DNA of 64,000 bases from Mycoplasma sp. E35C (GCF_019873825.1 NZ_CP068418.1:861668-925667), one strand, 5' to 3'; positions 33,194 to 45,794 are shown, counted from the first letter of the stretch. Translations and numbers: made by a program. Notes: a model not told the origin generated them from the sequence alone.

Positions 33194-34939
33194 ATGAAAA
33201 AGAATAAATTATTTAGATTAGCAAGCGCTTTATCAGTGCTTGGTATTTCTTCATTAGTAATATCTTCATGTTCACAAGGTGTAGATAAAAAAGAAAATCC
33301 TACTAAACCTATTGTGACAAATCCATCAGATCAACCTAATCCAAATGGTGGAACTAATCCAGGGAATAGTAACCAACCATCTAAACCTAATACTGAATCT
33401 GATAAGTTAAAAGAATTAATTAAAACATTAAATGCCTCATCATTTAAATTAATTGATACAACTAACAATTCAGAAGTTGATCTAAGCACTGTTGAAGCAC
33501 AAGCTGTTAAAGATAGTGGTGCTAAATACAAATTTGAATTAAAAGAAACTAGTGGAATTCCTTCAGGTTGAACTACTAAGATTAGAATTGGTGATGCTGA
33601 TACTAAAAAAGGAAGATTAGAAGTAAATGTTGAATTTACTAAGGATGCTAATACTTCAGTAAAATCAGAAAGTTCTATCGTTATTGATGGCTTTAAATCA
33701 CTTTCAACATCTGTTAAATCTGCATTGATTACTAGCACACAAATTGGTGGTGCTGAAAATCAAACTAATAAAATGGCATTAAATGTTGGTGATGTTAAGT
33801 TTGCTAAATTAACAGACATCAACAAACCAACTGCATTACAAACTCAAGAATCACAACCTGCTGTTGAAACTAGAAGTTCTTCAAGATTACTTGAAGATGA
33901 TCAAGCTAGCAGCATAATGACTAATGGTTTTCAATCTGCTTTTGCTGAAACATTTAAAGAAGGTGGAGTTAATAAAACTGCTGCTGATAAGATTAAAGAA
34001 TCTGAATCTAGCTTCAATGCTGATGACTTATATTTAACTGGATCAGCAACAATTGATAGCTTATGACAAAATGATGATAAATCTGTAAGCTTTTATTTAA
34101 CTTCTAAAGAAGCAAATAATCCATTGAAATTAAAATCTAAATCTTCAGAAGATCTAGAAGTAATCATTCCAGGTATTGTTGTTAAAAACATTATTCCTGA
34201 TGATGTAGAAATTTCTATTAGTAAAGTTGATGTTGAAAACGTAAAATTCAACCCACAAAACCAATCAAACCTAGAAGCATATAATCAAATTATTGCTAAA
34301 CAAGAAGGTGATGGTGATAAATATAAAGTAGTGGATAATCAATTATTTGCAACTGTAAATAATAAAGATTACAAAATCAACCCAATTCACATTCCTTATA
34401 TTCCTCAAAAGAGCAATCACAAAATCTTATTTAAAGCTAGATACATCTTTGATGGCAAAGTTGTTAATAATGATTTCTGAACAGCAAAAATTGCTTTCAA
34501 GAAAATCACTCAAAACAGCAACTTATATTCATCAGCAGTTCAAATCAGTGAATTATCTGATGAAAAAAATAAACTTACTTACTTCAATAGCTTAACTGAT
34601 GAAAATCCATCAGGTCAAGATGTTTCAGATAGATTCTTCTGAATGGGTGCACCAAACAGTGTAACTGAAACAAATATGTATACTGAAAATAAAGAAATTG
34701 AAGGTCAAGAAAACTCAGATTCTGGTAATGGTGTAGCTCAAATGGTTAACTGAAAAGAAAATTCTAATTCAGATAACTCACAGGAATTATTAGACTCAAA
34801 CAAAGATATTGGAAGTAACTATATCTTATACACAAGAGTTAAATACACTAAAGCTAGTGAACAATATGGTTATAGTTGATCTAACCAAGTAACTTTATTA
34901 CACATAGATACACCTGATCCTGAAGGTGCTGAGGAATAA
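33194..34939 (+). CDS. Surface lipoprotein, array member D
   Basis: A 581-residue paralogue closest to member C in its leader and signal peptide (FRLASALSVLGISSLVISSC). A Pro/Asn/Gly linker (NPNGGTNPGNSNQPSKPN) follows, then module 1 (LKTLNASSFKLIDTTNNSEV variant), module 2 (LYLTGSATIDSLW, IPGIVVKNIIPDDVEISISK) and the C-terminal block (DRFFWMGAP, YGYSWSNQVTLLHID). The 5' region from the predicted transcript start to the ATG is almost identical to that of gene C. Probably exposed on the cell surface; function inferred only. Confidence 0.85.
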
Positions 34940-35257
34940 ATAAAACAGGTTAATAATCTAAACATATTCAACTATCATTCAGATAGATTTGAATATGTTT
35001 TTTTATGCTTATGAGCGTATAAAAATACATATTATTTTAGATAAGAAAATAATATGGATAAAATCATTAATTTAGTTGTTTTTTACGATTATTTTGATAA
35101 TTCTTCTTATTTTATGTAAGGCTTTTAATTATTAATTAAAACGATTTTTAATAACTTAATTAATGCGTTATTTTAGTTAGAAATATCAACTACTTTAAAG
35201 CTATAAAAAAGAACAATCATTTTTAGAAGTTCGATTAATAACATAAAGATATAGAGC
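34940..35257. other. Gap between the lipoprotein array and the MIB genes
   Basis: After the terminator of lipoprotein D, about 250 bp of AT-rich DNA shows no gene or obvious repeat. It ends at the terminator of the convergent MIB-like gene. Confidence 0.5.
34960..35004 (+). terminator. Terminator of lipoprotein D
   Basis: Stem AAACATATTCA (34960-34970) with TGAATATGTTT (34990-35000), then Ts; fourth copy of the array hairpin. Confidence 0.85.
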
Positions 35258-35293
35258 AAAAAAATATCAGGCATTAAATGCCTGATATTTTTA
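35258..35293 (-). terminator. Terminator of the first MIB-like gene
   Basis: Near-perfect hairpin AAAAATATCAGGCATT / AATGCCTGATATTTTT around a 1-2 nt loop, directly after the stop at 35295, with a T-run on the minus strand. Confidence 0.9.
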
Positions 35294-35294
35294 A

Positions 35295-37385
35295 TTAAGA
35301 AGAAATTTTACTTCCTTTTTTAGGTTCACCAATTGCATTAAATCTGTTATCTATTTCAAAGATATTAGGTTTTTCTGTTTCTGCTGCTTTTTTACCCAAT
35401 TTTTTAACTGAAACACCTTGAGCAACTTGTGATGAAGATAATGAACCAATTAATTTATCATCTTCAACATAAATGCCTTGTCTGAATGAACCACCCTTAA
35501 TTGCATATTTAATAAATGTTTGTAAGTCTCTTAAACCACTTTGACTTAATTTAGCTTCTTGTATAGTTCCTTTAATAATTAAAGTTGGAGGTTGATCACC
35601 TGATTTACCAAAGTTAATAAATTTACCACGTTCTGGTTGATAACTCATTGCCTTAGTTCATTGTGAGTTATTAAATTCTGATAAATCATAAACAACTCTA
35701 GATCCTGATTCATCTTTTGTAATTAAATCAGTAGATAATCTTACAACTTGTAATTCAGCATCTCGTAAGTTTAGACCTTTGAATGAACGAATAATTGGGG
35801 CATTACTAAAGTCTCAAACAACTGGTTTACCACCTTTACCTTGGTGGTTACCTTGGAAGATTCTTTCTGTTCTTCTATTGAACGCAATATCAATACCTTC
35901 TTGAACACGTTTATAGTCATCATTACGGTCAAATCTAAGAGCTGAGAAGATTGGTGTTGATGCTACTTTTGTTCCAGGAGCAAAATCACGAACATTGTAA
36001 GCATCAAGTGATGGTATAAAGTTAATGTGTTTGATTGCTAAAGGATTAATTCCTCATAGACCACCAACAACACTGTTACCACCAGCTGATGTATAAATAT
36101 TTAATTCTTTAATATGTTTATCTTCTAGACCTAATAAAGAGCGAGTGTCGGCATTATCAATAAATAATGTTAATGATTTAACATTTGTAGGTAAACTCTT
36201 TAAGATGTCATAAACATCTCTTGTCGTATTTTTACCAATATTTTCTAATACAACACCAACATCATCTGATGTTTTAGCTGCTTTTTTAACAAATTCAATA
36301 AACTTGTCATAACCACTAGTATTAATTACATCTAATACGAAGTAGTTAACTGGTTTTCTGTCTTTGTATAGTGGTAATGAAGGATCTTCTGGTGTGTATT
36401 GGCGAACTGTAATACCATCATCAGCAGTAATGCCGTATTCTTTATTACCAATAAATTCTTTGGTAACATCAGTCTTCTTCCAACCCTTAAAGTTTCCTTT
36501 AAGAATTTCTTCAGGCGACTTGTTAGCATGATAATCACTTGTTGATAACAAGCGTTTTTCATTAGACTTCTTGTAGTATTGATAGTAAGGGTTTTCATCA
36601 TCACTTTGGAACCCTCAAGTGATTGTTGTATTTGGTGGATCTAGTTTTAAATAACGGTTTGTTTTAGCTGAATCAATAATGTCTTGTTCAGTAATTCTAT
36701 TTAAATCATTAATTAATTCTTCAATTGGATATTTAGTTCTTCCGTCTTCGTTACGTTCTTTAAATAAGAATTCTCAATAATCATTAAAGTGTTCAGGGTT
36801 TTTATAACCTGTCAGTTTTAAAAGAACTTGTTTATTAGCTTCAGTATTTAAGCTTTGAATGTTTCCACCCTTAAAGATGTTTTTTAATGTATTTAGTTTG
36901 CTTCTAGAAGCTGAAATAACTGCAGAAAGCTTATCCCCACTAATTGTTTGAGCATTTGGATCATAAGGTAAAACTGGAGTATCAGCATCTAATCCATAAT
37001 CAGATGATTGATAAACAACTGTTTCAGGTGCTACTTCTGGAGACAATTCAATAGTTGGATCTAATGGTGGTAGATCTGGTTCAAATTGTGGTCTTGGTTC
37101 TTCTTGGTTAGGTTGTTCTGGACGATCTACAACTGGTCTGAAGTCTGGTTTTGGTTGTTTAGGGATATTTTCAGTATTAAAATCACGGTTAGAATCATAC
37201 TGGCTACCAGTGTTTTCTAACTGTTTTAATTCAATATTTTTATCACTTCGATTAACAAGACTGGCTTGTTCTGAACCAATTCTTTGGGAATAAATAACTC
37301 CAGTTGTAACAACACCACCAGCTGCAATAGCTGATGTGCTAAGTGAAATTATTTTTATAAGCTTTCTTTTTTTAGAACTTAACAT
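35295..37385 (-). CDS. MIB-type immunoglobulin-binding (Ig-blocking) virulence protein, copy 1
   Basis: A 696-residue membrane-anchored surface protein. The N-terminus MLSSKKRKLIKIISLSTSAI leads into a transmembrane anchor (about 10-33) without a lipobox, then a Pro/Glu-rich spacer (about 60-130). The large domain carries blocks typical of mycoplasma Ig-blocking proteins: WGINPLAIKHINFIPSLDAY, GIDIAFNRRTERIFQGN and VWDFSNAPIIRSFKGLNLRD. In other mycoplasmas such proteins grip antibody Fv regions so that a DUF31 protease can cut the heavy chain. TGA(Trp) recurs. The DUF31 partners here lie 21 kb away, not adjacent. Confidence 0.85.
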
Positions 37386-37461
37386 TATTAATATTAATGA
37401 TTAAACATCAAAAGCTCATTAAATAACACAAATCTATTTTTAATATCTATTATTAAACCTT

Positions 37462-37490
37462 ATTATAACTTAATATTTTGATTAAAACAA
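37462..37490 (-). promoter_or_regulatory. Promoter of MIB copy 1
   Basis: Minus-strand TTGTTT (37485-37490) and TATAAT (37462-37467) with a 17-bp spacer, 77 nt upstream of the ATG. It lies in the 109-bp gap between the two MIB genes. Confidence 0.55.
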
Positions 37491-37494
37491 TTGA

Positions 37495-39555
37495 TTAGGA
37501 CTTCTTGATAGCTTTACCAATTGAGTTTAAGTTAGGATCTTTTTTGAAAATATTACTTTCGTATTTATTAAGTTTATCTTCTGGTAACACAGTCACATTT
37601 ACTGTATTTCTTTCAGAAGCTGCTGCTTCTCTAATCTTCTTAGCTATAAATTCAGAAGAAACATAAATTGTTCTGAATGCTGCACCATTTGTTGTGTATT
37701 TAACAAATGTTAATAGATCTTGTAATGATCCAGCTTCTAAGGTGTTTTCTGCACCTTTAAGGATTAATATTTGTGGAGCAGCATCATGTTCACGATCACG
37801 GCCAAAATAAATATAACGTTTTTGGTAAGATGGTTGATATTGCATTGCAGCTGTTCATTGTGAGTGATTAAATTCACTTAAATCATAAACAACAGCTGAG
37901 TTACCATCGATGCTACTAATTAAATCCTTAGATAAGATTACTTCTCTTAATTCTGCATTTTTAACATCTAGGTTTTGTAAGCTTCTAATAATTGGAGCAT
38001 CAGCAAAGTCTCACTTAACTGGTTTAGCACCTTCACCTTGATGAGTTCCTTGGAAGATTCTTTCATCTCTTCTAGCAAACGCAACATCTAAACCTTCTTG
38101 AACACGTTTGTAATCATCATTACGGTCAAATTTTAAAGCCGTAAAGATTGGTGTTGAAGCTACTTTTGTTCCAGCAGCATAACTTGAACTTACATTATAT
38201 CCAGTAGCTAATGAAGGGATAAAGTTAGTGCGTTTGAATGCTAATGGGTTAATTGATCAACCTTCAGATATTGCATTTCCAGTTGTATAGATATTAAGTT
38301 CTCTTAGATTTCTATCTTCTAAAGCTAATAATGATGTTGTGTTTCCATTTTCAATGAAAACAGTTAATGTTTTAACATTCTTAGGTAATGACTTAATAAT
38401 GTCATAAACATCACGGTCTTGGTGTTTCTTACCAATGTTTTTTAAAACAACACCCATTTCTTTGTTTTCATCTTCTGCAGCAACTTTTTTGATGAAATCA
38501 ATGAATTTCTCATAACCTGTTGTTGTATCAACATCTAATACAAAGACATTTAGATCACTCTTACCTTTGTAGTAAGGATCGTTCTTATCTGTTGGGGTAT
38601 AGCTTCTTACAGTAATACCATCACTAGCATTAATTCCGTATTTAGAACCAAAATATTTTGCACTGGTATCTGTCTTAGTTCAACCTTGGAAATCACCCTT
38701 TAAAATATCATCTGGGCTGTCGTAGTTAGTTCTATTACTTGTTCCCAATACACGGTGAGAGTTTACTTTCTTGTAGTAATTCATAATTGGGTTCTTGCTA
38801 TCATCTTCATAACCAAATGTTACTGTTGTATTATCTGGAGCATCTAGTTTTAGAATTCTACCAGTATACGCTTCACTCTTTAACATTCGATTAGCCACTT
38901 GAATAGAAGTTAATAAATCTTCGTAAGCATGAGCAGTTCTTCCATACAAATTACGTTCTTTGAATAAATCTTCATATCAAACATTGAAGATTTCAGCAGT
39001 CCCTTTGTAATTAAGAAGTTTTCTTAGTGCTTCACGATTGGCATCTGACTTACCAGCTTTAATATTAGATTCAATTCCTTCAATTCTCTTCTTAGAACGA
39101 TTATATAAAGCTGTAGCCTCAGCTTCAGACAAAACTGGTTTATCCAAATTATTTGGCATCTTTGGCACTTCTTTATCTAAATTGTAATCTTCATGTTCGT
39201 AAGTTACATATTTAATTGCCGTAGTTTTAGCCAAATTATTTGGTTCATCAATTACTAATGGTTCAATCGGTTTTGGAGTTTCTGGTTTTGGTTGTTCAGG
39301 AGTAACATTAACTGGTAAATCTTCTTGCTGTTTATCTAATTTATCAGTATTAACATCATTATTAGAATTATAGCGATCTTCTGCCTTCACGCCATTTTCT
39401 AATCTTTGTGTATCACTTCTTTGAACTAAAGTTTCATCAGAAGAGCCAATGTTATTGGCATATAAAATTCCTACAGTGGCAGTAGCACCAGCTATAACTG
39501 ATGTTGTGCTGAGTGCTACTAATTTAATGATTTTTCTTTTTTTAGAACTTAACAT
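37495..39555 (-). CDS. MIB-type immunoglobulin-binding (Ig-blocking) virulence protein, copy 2
   Basis: A 686-residue paralogue of the downstream MIB gene with the same plan: MLSSKKRKIIKLVALSTTSV anchor, Pro-rich spacer (PEQPKPETPKPIEP), then the Ig-binding-type domain with conserved WSINPLAFKRTNFIPS, GLDVAFARRDERIFQGT and DFADAPIIRSL. Divergence is spread along the whole protein, so the duplication is not recent. Several TGA(Trp) codons split the frame. Its own promoter lies upstream. Antibody binding is inferred from the family. Confidence 0.85.
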
Positions 39556-39788
39556 CTATTTAAAATGATTAATCACTAAATAACAAATAATATTTAAATA
39601 TCTTTTTCAAGATTATTTACTAGCTTTTATTATAAGCATTATTTTTAAATATTCAACCTTATAAGTAATAATGATTTTAAAAATAATCTGATTATGCTTA
39701 TAAATAATCAAAATCTGGTTAACCTGATTTTGATTAAACCAAAGCATACTATGTTGATCAAATCTAGGCCTTTAATTAAACATTCAAC
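39556..39788. other. Gap upstream of MIB copy 2
   Basis: AT-rich non-coding DNA containing a probable minus-strand promoter, TTGAAT (39651-39656) and TATAAT (39629-39634) with a 16-bp spacer, and nothing else that I can recognise. Confidence 0.5.
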
Positions 39789-39823
39789 AAAAAATACCAA
39801 TTCATCAAAAATTGGTATTTTTT
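39789..39823 (-). terminator. Intrinsic terminator
   Basis: Stem AAAAAATACCAATT (39789-39802) with AATTGGTATTTTTT (39810-39823), T-run on both strands. It lies downstream of the minus-strand membrane protein gene. Confidence 0.85.
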
Positions 39824-39858
39824 AACAAACTTTCTTTACATAAATTATCAACCAACAA

Positions 39859-40854
39859 CTAAGCTAATTTAGCATCATTATTATTTCTTATGATCTTAAA
39901 TAAATCAGTATTTTCTTTTTTAAGATTATTAATTTGATTATTGTAATTAATAAGACTAATCACTCAAGCTAACATAAGCATAAGAATATTAAAAACAACC
40001 AAACCCATTAAGATAATAAAAAATGTATTTATTGAAATATCAATTAGTTCCATTCAATGAACAGTTAAATATAACTGTCCAAAGATCATTAATGAAATTA
40101 TTGAAATGCTAAATACTAAGTAATGAACAATTCAATAAAAATATAATCAGCGATTATATTTGTTAATAATTTTTTGATCTAACAGGTTTTCTAAATACTT
40201 AATAAAACCAATAAAGATGTATGAACTAAATTTGATTTCATTATTAAAACTTAATAATGCGTTTGATAGCCCCATATAATCTAAGAAAATTGCGCTAACA
40301 AAAACATTCTCGCTATCTTTATTATCTAGATTATTAATTCTTTGTTTTTGATAAGAATTATTAATTAAAAATGTATCTAGTTTATATCTTGATCGTTTAC
40401 ATAAAGAATAAATCAGATTTTGTTTATATTGATTTAGTTCTTTAATGTTAATTAAGGATTGATCAACAGAAGCATAAATGGAATTTTTAATAATCAAATG
40501 CTTAACTAAATAAATTAAAGTTATTGATATGATTAAGAATCCATAAAATCAAAAAGTAGCTCAGATGATGATTAATAAATAAAATGTAGAAATGTTTTCA
40601 AAATCAAATTCTTTACCTGATAAAACTGCACCAAGTATAATCCAAATTACATAACCAAATGACATAACGATAACTGGTGCTAATGAATATTTCTTAAATA
40701 TTTCTTTAAGATGTTTAGCATTAATTAATCCGCTTCATGCTTTGCAAACATCATAAAACAGCAAAGTATTTAAATAAGGGATAAGAACAAAAATCCATGG
40801 GATTTTTGTTTGTTTAAATTTATATACAAATCAACTATCTTTAGATTGGTTCAT
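39859..40854 (-). CDS. Membrane protein, unknown function
   Basis: A 331-residue protein with about six hydrophobic segments: near residues 18-36 (IPWIFVLIPYLNTLLFYDV), 58-77, 86-118 (two closely spaced), 240-262 and 268-297. A polar central region (about 125-215) is probably cytoplasmic. A short Asn/Lys-rich coil (NNQINNLKKENTDLFKII) ends the protein. The frame passes TGA(Trp) at eight or so points, and the ATG at 40854 gives MNQSKDSWFVYKF. I do not recognise a family. It is transcribed towards a strong terminator and stands apart from its neighbours. Confidence 0.75.
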
Positions 40855-40935
40855 GTTTGAATTTTAAAACATTGTTTTTAATGTTTAAAAACAAATTTAA
40901 GGATAATGATCTTATTTGTTAAAAATAAAAGATGC

Positions 40936-42279
40936 TTAATTATTTAGTTTGTTATATTGGTTTTGGATTTGTCTAAACTCTTTGTGTTTTTTATTTGCTT
41001 GAGTTCAATCAAAAATAATTAAGTGGTTAAATGATTCTGGATTGTTGATATTTAAGATCTTAGAGAACTTGGTAATTGGATAAAATTTCTTAAGATTGTT
41101 ATCAATAATATTAATTCCCAAAGAATTAGATGATTGGTTGTAAAAATTCTTATCTTTATAACTTTGTTTAACAACAAAGTATTGTGGATGATCAATGATT
41201 TTTTTAAGTTGGTTGTAAATATCTTCACGTTTTAATTGATCATCAAATGATCAGATCACAAACTTATTGTCTTCAAAATAATTACTTAATAAACTCTTAA
41301 GGATTCAATCGTTTGTTTGTCGTCATTGAACAAATAAGAAGGTATTGAAATAATCATCAGTTAAGTATTTATATAAGCTTAAATCAACCTTATCATGTTG
41401 GTTGTTGATTAGTAATGCTTCAAATAATTGTTTGATGATGTCAAATGAACCAAAGTCAAATTGATCTTCTTTAATTAGATCAATAATACGACGAATTGAT
41501 AAGGTAATTGATCGTTCTAAACCAACGCTTTTGTGGTTGTAATAAACCGACTTATACATGTGATAACGACCAATTAATAAGCTTTCAATTGTTGTGATTG
41601 CTTTCTTTTCATACCCAACTTGTTTAGACTTGGGATCATAAACAATTCAACGATCTAATAGTTTAGAATCAATGGTTCCATACGTTGCGCCTGTGTGGTA
41701 AGAATCACGCATCAAATAATCAATGCGGTCAGCGTCAAGTTCTGATGAAATTAGTTGTTGCATCCACACTGGTCGTTTTTTAAGTGAAGAATTTTTCTTA
41801 TCAATTAATGCAGCAACGTCATGTGGATCAACATTATTTTCTTTTAAGATGTTGTAGATTTCACCATGTTTATTAAGGATCAATCTGGCAGTCATTTCTT
41901 CATGGTTAAAACGTTCTTGATCATCATCAAGACACTTGTTCATGTAGAATTCAAAACCATGAGAATGCGGTCCGTGACCTAGATCGTGCAACAACCCAGC
42001 ACACATTAAAGTTTGTTTGTCATAGTCACTAACTTTTTTAAAAGTTGGGTTACTTAACATTCTTCTTAATAACTCATAAACACCCAAACAGTGCGAGTAT
42101 CTTGTGTGCGAAGCCCCAGGAAAAAGGTTACTAGATAACCCTAGTTGTTGTAATCGTTTTAAACGCAAAAACTCAGTTGTTTTTGTCAGTTCATACATCC
42201 ATGCTGTTTCATTGTTAAAAACAATTTCATTATGGATTGGATCTTTAATATAAAAAGGACGATTAGTTTTATTTTGCAT
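40936..42279 (-). CDS. HD-domain phosphohydrolase (dNTPase-like)
   Basis: A 447-residue metal-dependent hydrolase of the SAMHD1/dGTPase-like HD family. The metal site is seen in HTRYSHCLGVYEL (first His), GLLHDLGHGPHSHGFE (HD pair) and SSELDADRIDYLMRDSYHTG (distal Asp). It corresponds to MG461 by content and by its place beside gltX. The ATG at 42279 ([13 protein letters not shown]) is preferred over a GTG one codon upstream. It overlaps the gltX stop by 11 nt. The substrate, a nucleotide or cyclic phosphate, is not determined from sequence. Confidence 0.88.
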
Positions 42280-43765
42280 CACTTAAATATTTGATGGCAT
42301 CATCAAGGTTCTTGATGATGTTTTGTTTACTATATAAAGCAATTACTTTATTTAGTTCTGGACCGTGTTGTTTGTTTGATATCACCATTCTTAATGGCAT
42401 ATATAAATTCTTACCAGTTAATGGTTTATCCAAATTAACATCTTCTAATGTTGTTTGTTTTGATAACCAACTAATAATATCTTTAATAGCATGTTCATCA
42501 ATTTCATTTAAAGCTAAAATTTTAGCTTTAAATGCTGATAGTAATGTTTTGAAATGAACATTAGATTTTAAGAAAGTTAATTCTTCTTGATTTAGGTTTT
42601 TTAAATCAACAGTGGGAACAAAACTTTCTTTAATTAAATCATTAATTTGATATCCATACTGCAGTTGTTTTTTAAACATCAAACAGATTTCATTAATGTG
42701 GTTTTTGATTTCAGAATATTCGTTTAAATCAACGTATGGTTTGATGAAGGCTAAGTATAAAACATCATCCATATTTTTGATGTATTCTGAAGATATTCAG
42801 TTTAGTTTTTTAATGTCAAAAAATGACGGTGCAGCACTTAGGTTTTTGATTGTAAACGCTTTAATTAAACTTGGTAAATCTAAGACTTCAACATTATCTG
42901 GATGTGATCATCCTAATAAAGCAATAAAGTTTACCAATGCTTCTGGTAAATAACCTTTTTTTCTAAAACCTTCAACGAATTGTTCAACAGCTAGATTACG
43001 CTTAGATAACTTCTTACCTGTTTCATCAACAATAATTGATAAGTGACCATAAACAAATTCATCATTAAAACCTAATGCTTCTTTGATGGCTAATTGGTAT
43101 GGTGTATTTGATATGTGCTCTTCTCCACGTAAGATGTGTGAAATTTTCATATCATGATCATCGATTACCACGGCAAAATTATATGTGGCAATCCCGTTAG
43201 ATTTTAAGATCACGGGATCACTCATTGAACTGGTATTAAAAATTAAATCACCACGGATTAAATCAGTTCAAGAATATTCTTTATTATCTTTTAGAGCTAA
43301 ACGAATGGTAAATGGAATATTGGCATCCATTTTTTGTTTAATTTCATATTCAGATAATCTAAAGCATTTTCTTGAATAAACAGGTGTCTTGTGTTGTTTT
43401 AATAAATCTTCACGGTTTTTTTGTAATTCTTCTGAAGTGCAAAAACAACGGTATGCTTTTTTTTGTTCTAAAAGTTCATAAGCATATTTTTTATATACTT
43501 CAAACTTTTCAGACTGACGATACGGACCGCTTTGAGTGGGATTTCATATTGATTCGTCTGCAAAAATATTTAGTCACTTTAAATTATAAAGTTGGTTTTC
43601 AGCACCGTCTTCAACGTTTCTTTCAACGTCGGTATCTTCAATTCTAACAATAAATTCACCATTGTGATGCTTGGCAAATAAATAATTAAATAATGCTGTT
43701 CTAGCACCACCAATGTGGAAATAACCAGTAGGTGATGGAGCGTATCTAGTTCTAATTTTTGACAT
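42269..43765 (-). CDS. gltX: Glutamyl-tRNA synthetase
   Basis: Class I aminoacyl-tRNA synthetase of 498 residues. The start [20 protein letters not shown] contains the HIGH-type motif, and the KMSKS-type loop reads [11 protein letters not shown] at about residue 245. The acceptor-binding block [20 protein letters not shown] is conserved. TGA codes for Trp at five sites, including LLGWSHPDN, a near-invariant Trp that helps confirm code 4. It is MG462 in order next to the HD hydrolase. Confidence 0.96.
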
Positions 43766-43797
43766 AATTAAACAATATAATTTTAATAAAAACCATT

Positions 43798-44646
43798 TTA
43801 TTTGTTATGGAACATTAAAAATAAATTAACTAGGTTTTTAGTTAAAGAATAAATAGTAAGTGGTCCAATTCCTCCAGGAGTTGGTGTTCCGTATGAAGCA
43901 ATTTTACTAGCTTGATCAAAATCAAAATCACCACAAACAATTTCTTTGTTTTGATCTTGATCAAAAATCTTATCAATTCCGATGTCAAAAAAGATGAAAC
44001 CTTTTTTGAACTCATACTGTGATAAAAATCTGGCTTTACCAACAGCTGATATAACAATATCTGCTTCTTTGGTTTTGTTAATTAACTCTTCTTGGTTTTG
44101 TTTAGTAACTAAATCAAAAGCAATATTATGATCATTTAAATAATCAATAATTGGTTGGTTTGATGTAATGCCGTTACCAATCAATAAGATTTTTTTATTA
44201 TCAAAACTAATGTGATATTCACGCATTAGTTCCAACACAGCATTTAATACGCATGGTAAAACTTTTTGTTTTTGTTCAGCACTATATCTATGATACAAGA
44301 ATCCATCAACATCTAATTCAATTGGAATTGCATCAATAATTTTTTTAGTATCTAATACTGGTTTGATTGGTAATTGAACTAATACTCCAGATGGATTGTA
44401 AGAATTAATCTTTTCATGCATCTTGATGATGAAATTATTCGTATCATCAATATCACTTAAATCATATACTTCAGCTTTTATGTTTAAGGATTCACAAAAC
44501 TTAATTTTGTTTCTTACATAAATTTGTGAAGCTGGTGATGGATCACTAACAATAATTAATAATTTAATTTCATTGTTAGTGATCTTTTCTTTTAGTTTTA
44601 TTTTTAATTTTTTTGATAATTCACTTCCATCTAATCTAATAAACAT
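43798..44646 (-). CDS. folD: Methylenetetrahydrofolate dehydrogenase / cyclohydrolase FolD
   Basis: Bifunctional one-carbon enzyme of 282 residues that makes 10-formyl-THF and NADPH. It shows the folate site in [13 protein letters not shown] and DVDGFLYHR, the Rossmann segment [19 protein letters not shown] (NADP site, slightly changed from the usual G-S-IVG-P) and the C-terminal [20 protein letters not shown]. The catalytic Lys region [12 protein letters not shown] is present. The start lies 2 nt after the lgt stop, so it is co-transcribed with lgt and hprK. Confidence 0.94.
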   Translation of the reverse strand: MFIRLDGSELSKKLKIKLKEKITNNEIKLLIIVSDPSPASQIYVRNKIKFCESLNIKAEVYDLSDIDDTNNFIIKMHEKINSYNPSGVLVQLPIKPVLDTKKIIDAIPIELDVDGFLYHRYSAEQKQKVLPCVLNAVLELMREYHISFDNKKILLIGNGITSNQPIIDYLNDHNIAFDLVTKQNQEELINKTKEADIVISAVGKARFLSQYEFKKGFIFFDIGIDKIFDQDQNKEIVCGDFDFDQASKIASYGTPTPGGIGPLTIYSLTKNLVNLFLMFHNK

Positions 44647-44648
44647 AA

Positions 44649-45779
44649 CTAATCTTTTTTAATGGCTAAATCATAATCATCAGCATAAAAGAACATTTCA
44701 GAAAAATTCTTATTGTAAATATCTTTTGTTGGTTCAATTTCTTTTCTGATTTCAGCTTTTGTTAAGTTTTTAGCATTATTTGAATAATATCTTTTTTGCA
44801 CAGCAAAGAAGATTCTGATGTTGTTTCAGATGTAGAAATAATTTTTCTTGTTTCTAAATCTTGGGAAAATTCATTGCGTAAAGATAAAACCAATAATTCC
44901 ACCAACTAAGAATAAAATTGATGTAACAATTGATGTGGCAAAATAGAATCTGTTATCTCTTTGGGTTTCAATGATTAAACGAATAATTCCAGTAGAAGCA
45001 AAATACAACATACATCTACCACCAGTTTTAAGATCTCTAACAAAGTCTAGAGCATAAACAATAATAATAAAACTGATGATGTTAAAGAATGATTCAATCA
45101 AGAAGATTGGCACTCTAAACATTGTTCCACCAGAACCTTGAATAAACATGTGATCAAATACAGCAGGAGCTAGTGTTTTTAAGAACCCTCATTGAGCTAG
45201 CGCTTGTTCATCACTTAGTCCTAAACCATATACTTCGTGGTTAAAGAAATTACCCCAACGACCAATAGCTTGACCTAATAAGATTGTTGGAACAATTGCA
45301 TCAGCATAAATTCACATGCTGGCTTGTTTGTAATATGTTTTAGTTACCAGGTTGTGATTTTCATAAACAAGATAATTCTTCTTCACATAATACTTAGGTT
45401 TTCTTAACATGAAATAAAAGAAAATAAGCCCGGTTGTCATAGTAAAGATTACCCCACCCTGAACGGCTAAACCACCATTGTGAATGTCGAAGAATCCTGT
45501 TTCACCAATCTTAGAATCCCCAATAACAAATGATCAAATTCTTGCTCCTAGAACAATCGAAATAATCCCGACAAATACGTAATAAAAATAAACATTATCA
45601 TCTACTTTGTATTTGTATTTAAGACGAAAAATTCCTGCTAAAATTGCAATTAAAATTCCAAGTGCATAGAAAACTCCGTAATATCTTACTTCAAAGCTTC
45701 CTAGCATAAAAGCTGTTCCAAACGAATCGTTAGTTGCATGCGATCCGTGATCATAAGCTTGCATAATTAAGTCTTGCAT
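44649..45779 (-). CDS. lgt: Prolipoprotein diacylglyceryl transferase
   Basis: Integral membrane enzyme of 376 residues that attaches diacylglycerol to the lipobox Cys, and so is needed for all lipoproteins in this window. Seven or so membrane segments are visible. The Lgt signature is [13 protein letters not shown], and the H-x-G-G-L block reads [13 protein letters not shown]. The conserved Tyr/His region [10 protein letters not shown] is present. The C-terminus has a charged extension of about 85 residues (from FPRFRNKKN) common in mycoplasmas. It follows hprK by 15 nt, the MG085-086 order. Confidence 0.94.
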
Positions 45780-45794
45780 AGTTATTTAATTTTA

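Noticed and set aside
27205..34939. vlhA (pMGA) haemagglutinin genes
   Set aside because: The signal peptides and domains differ from VlhA as I know it, and no GAA-trinucleotide repeat lies upstream.
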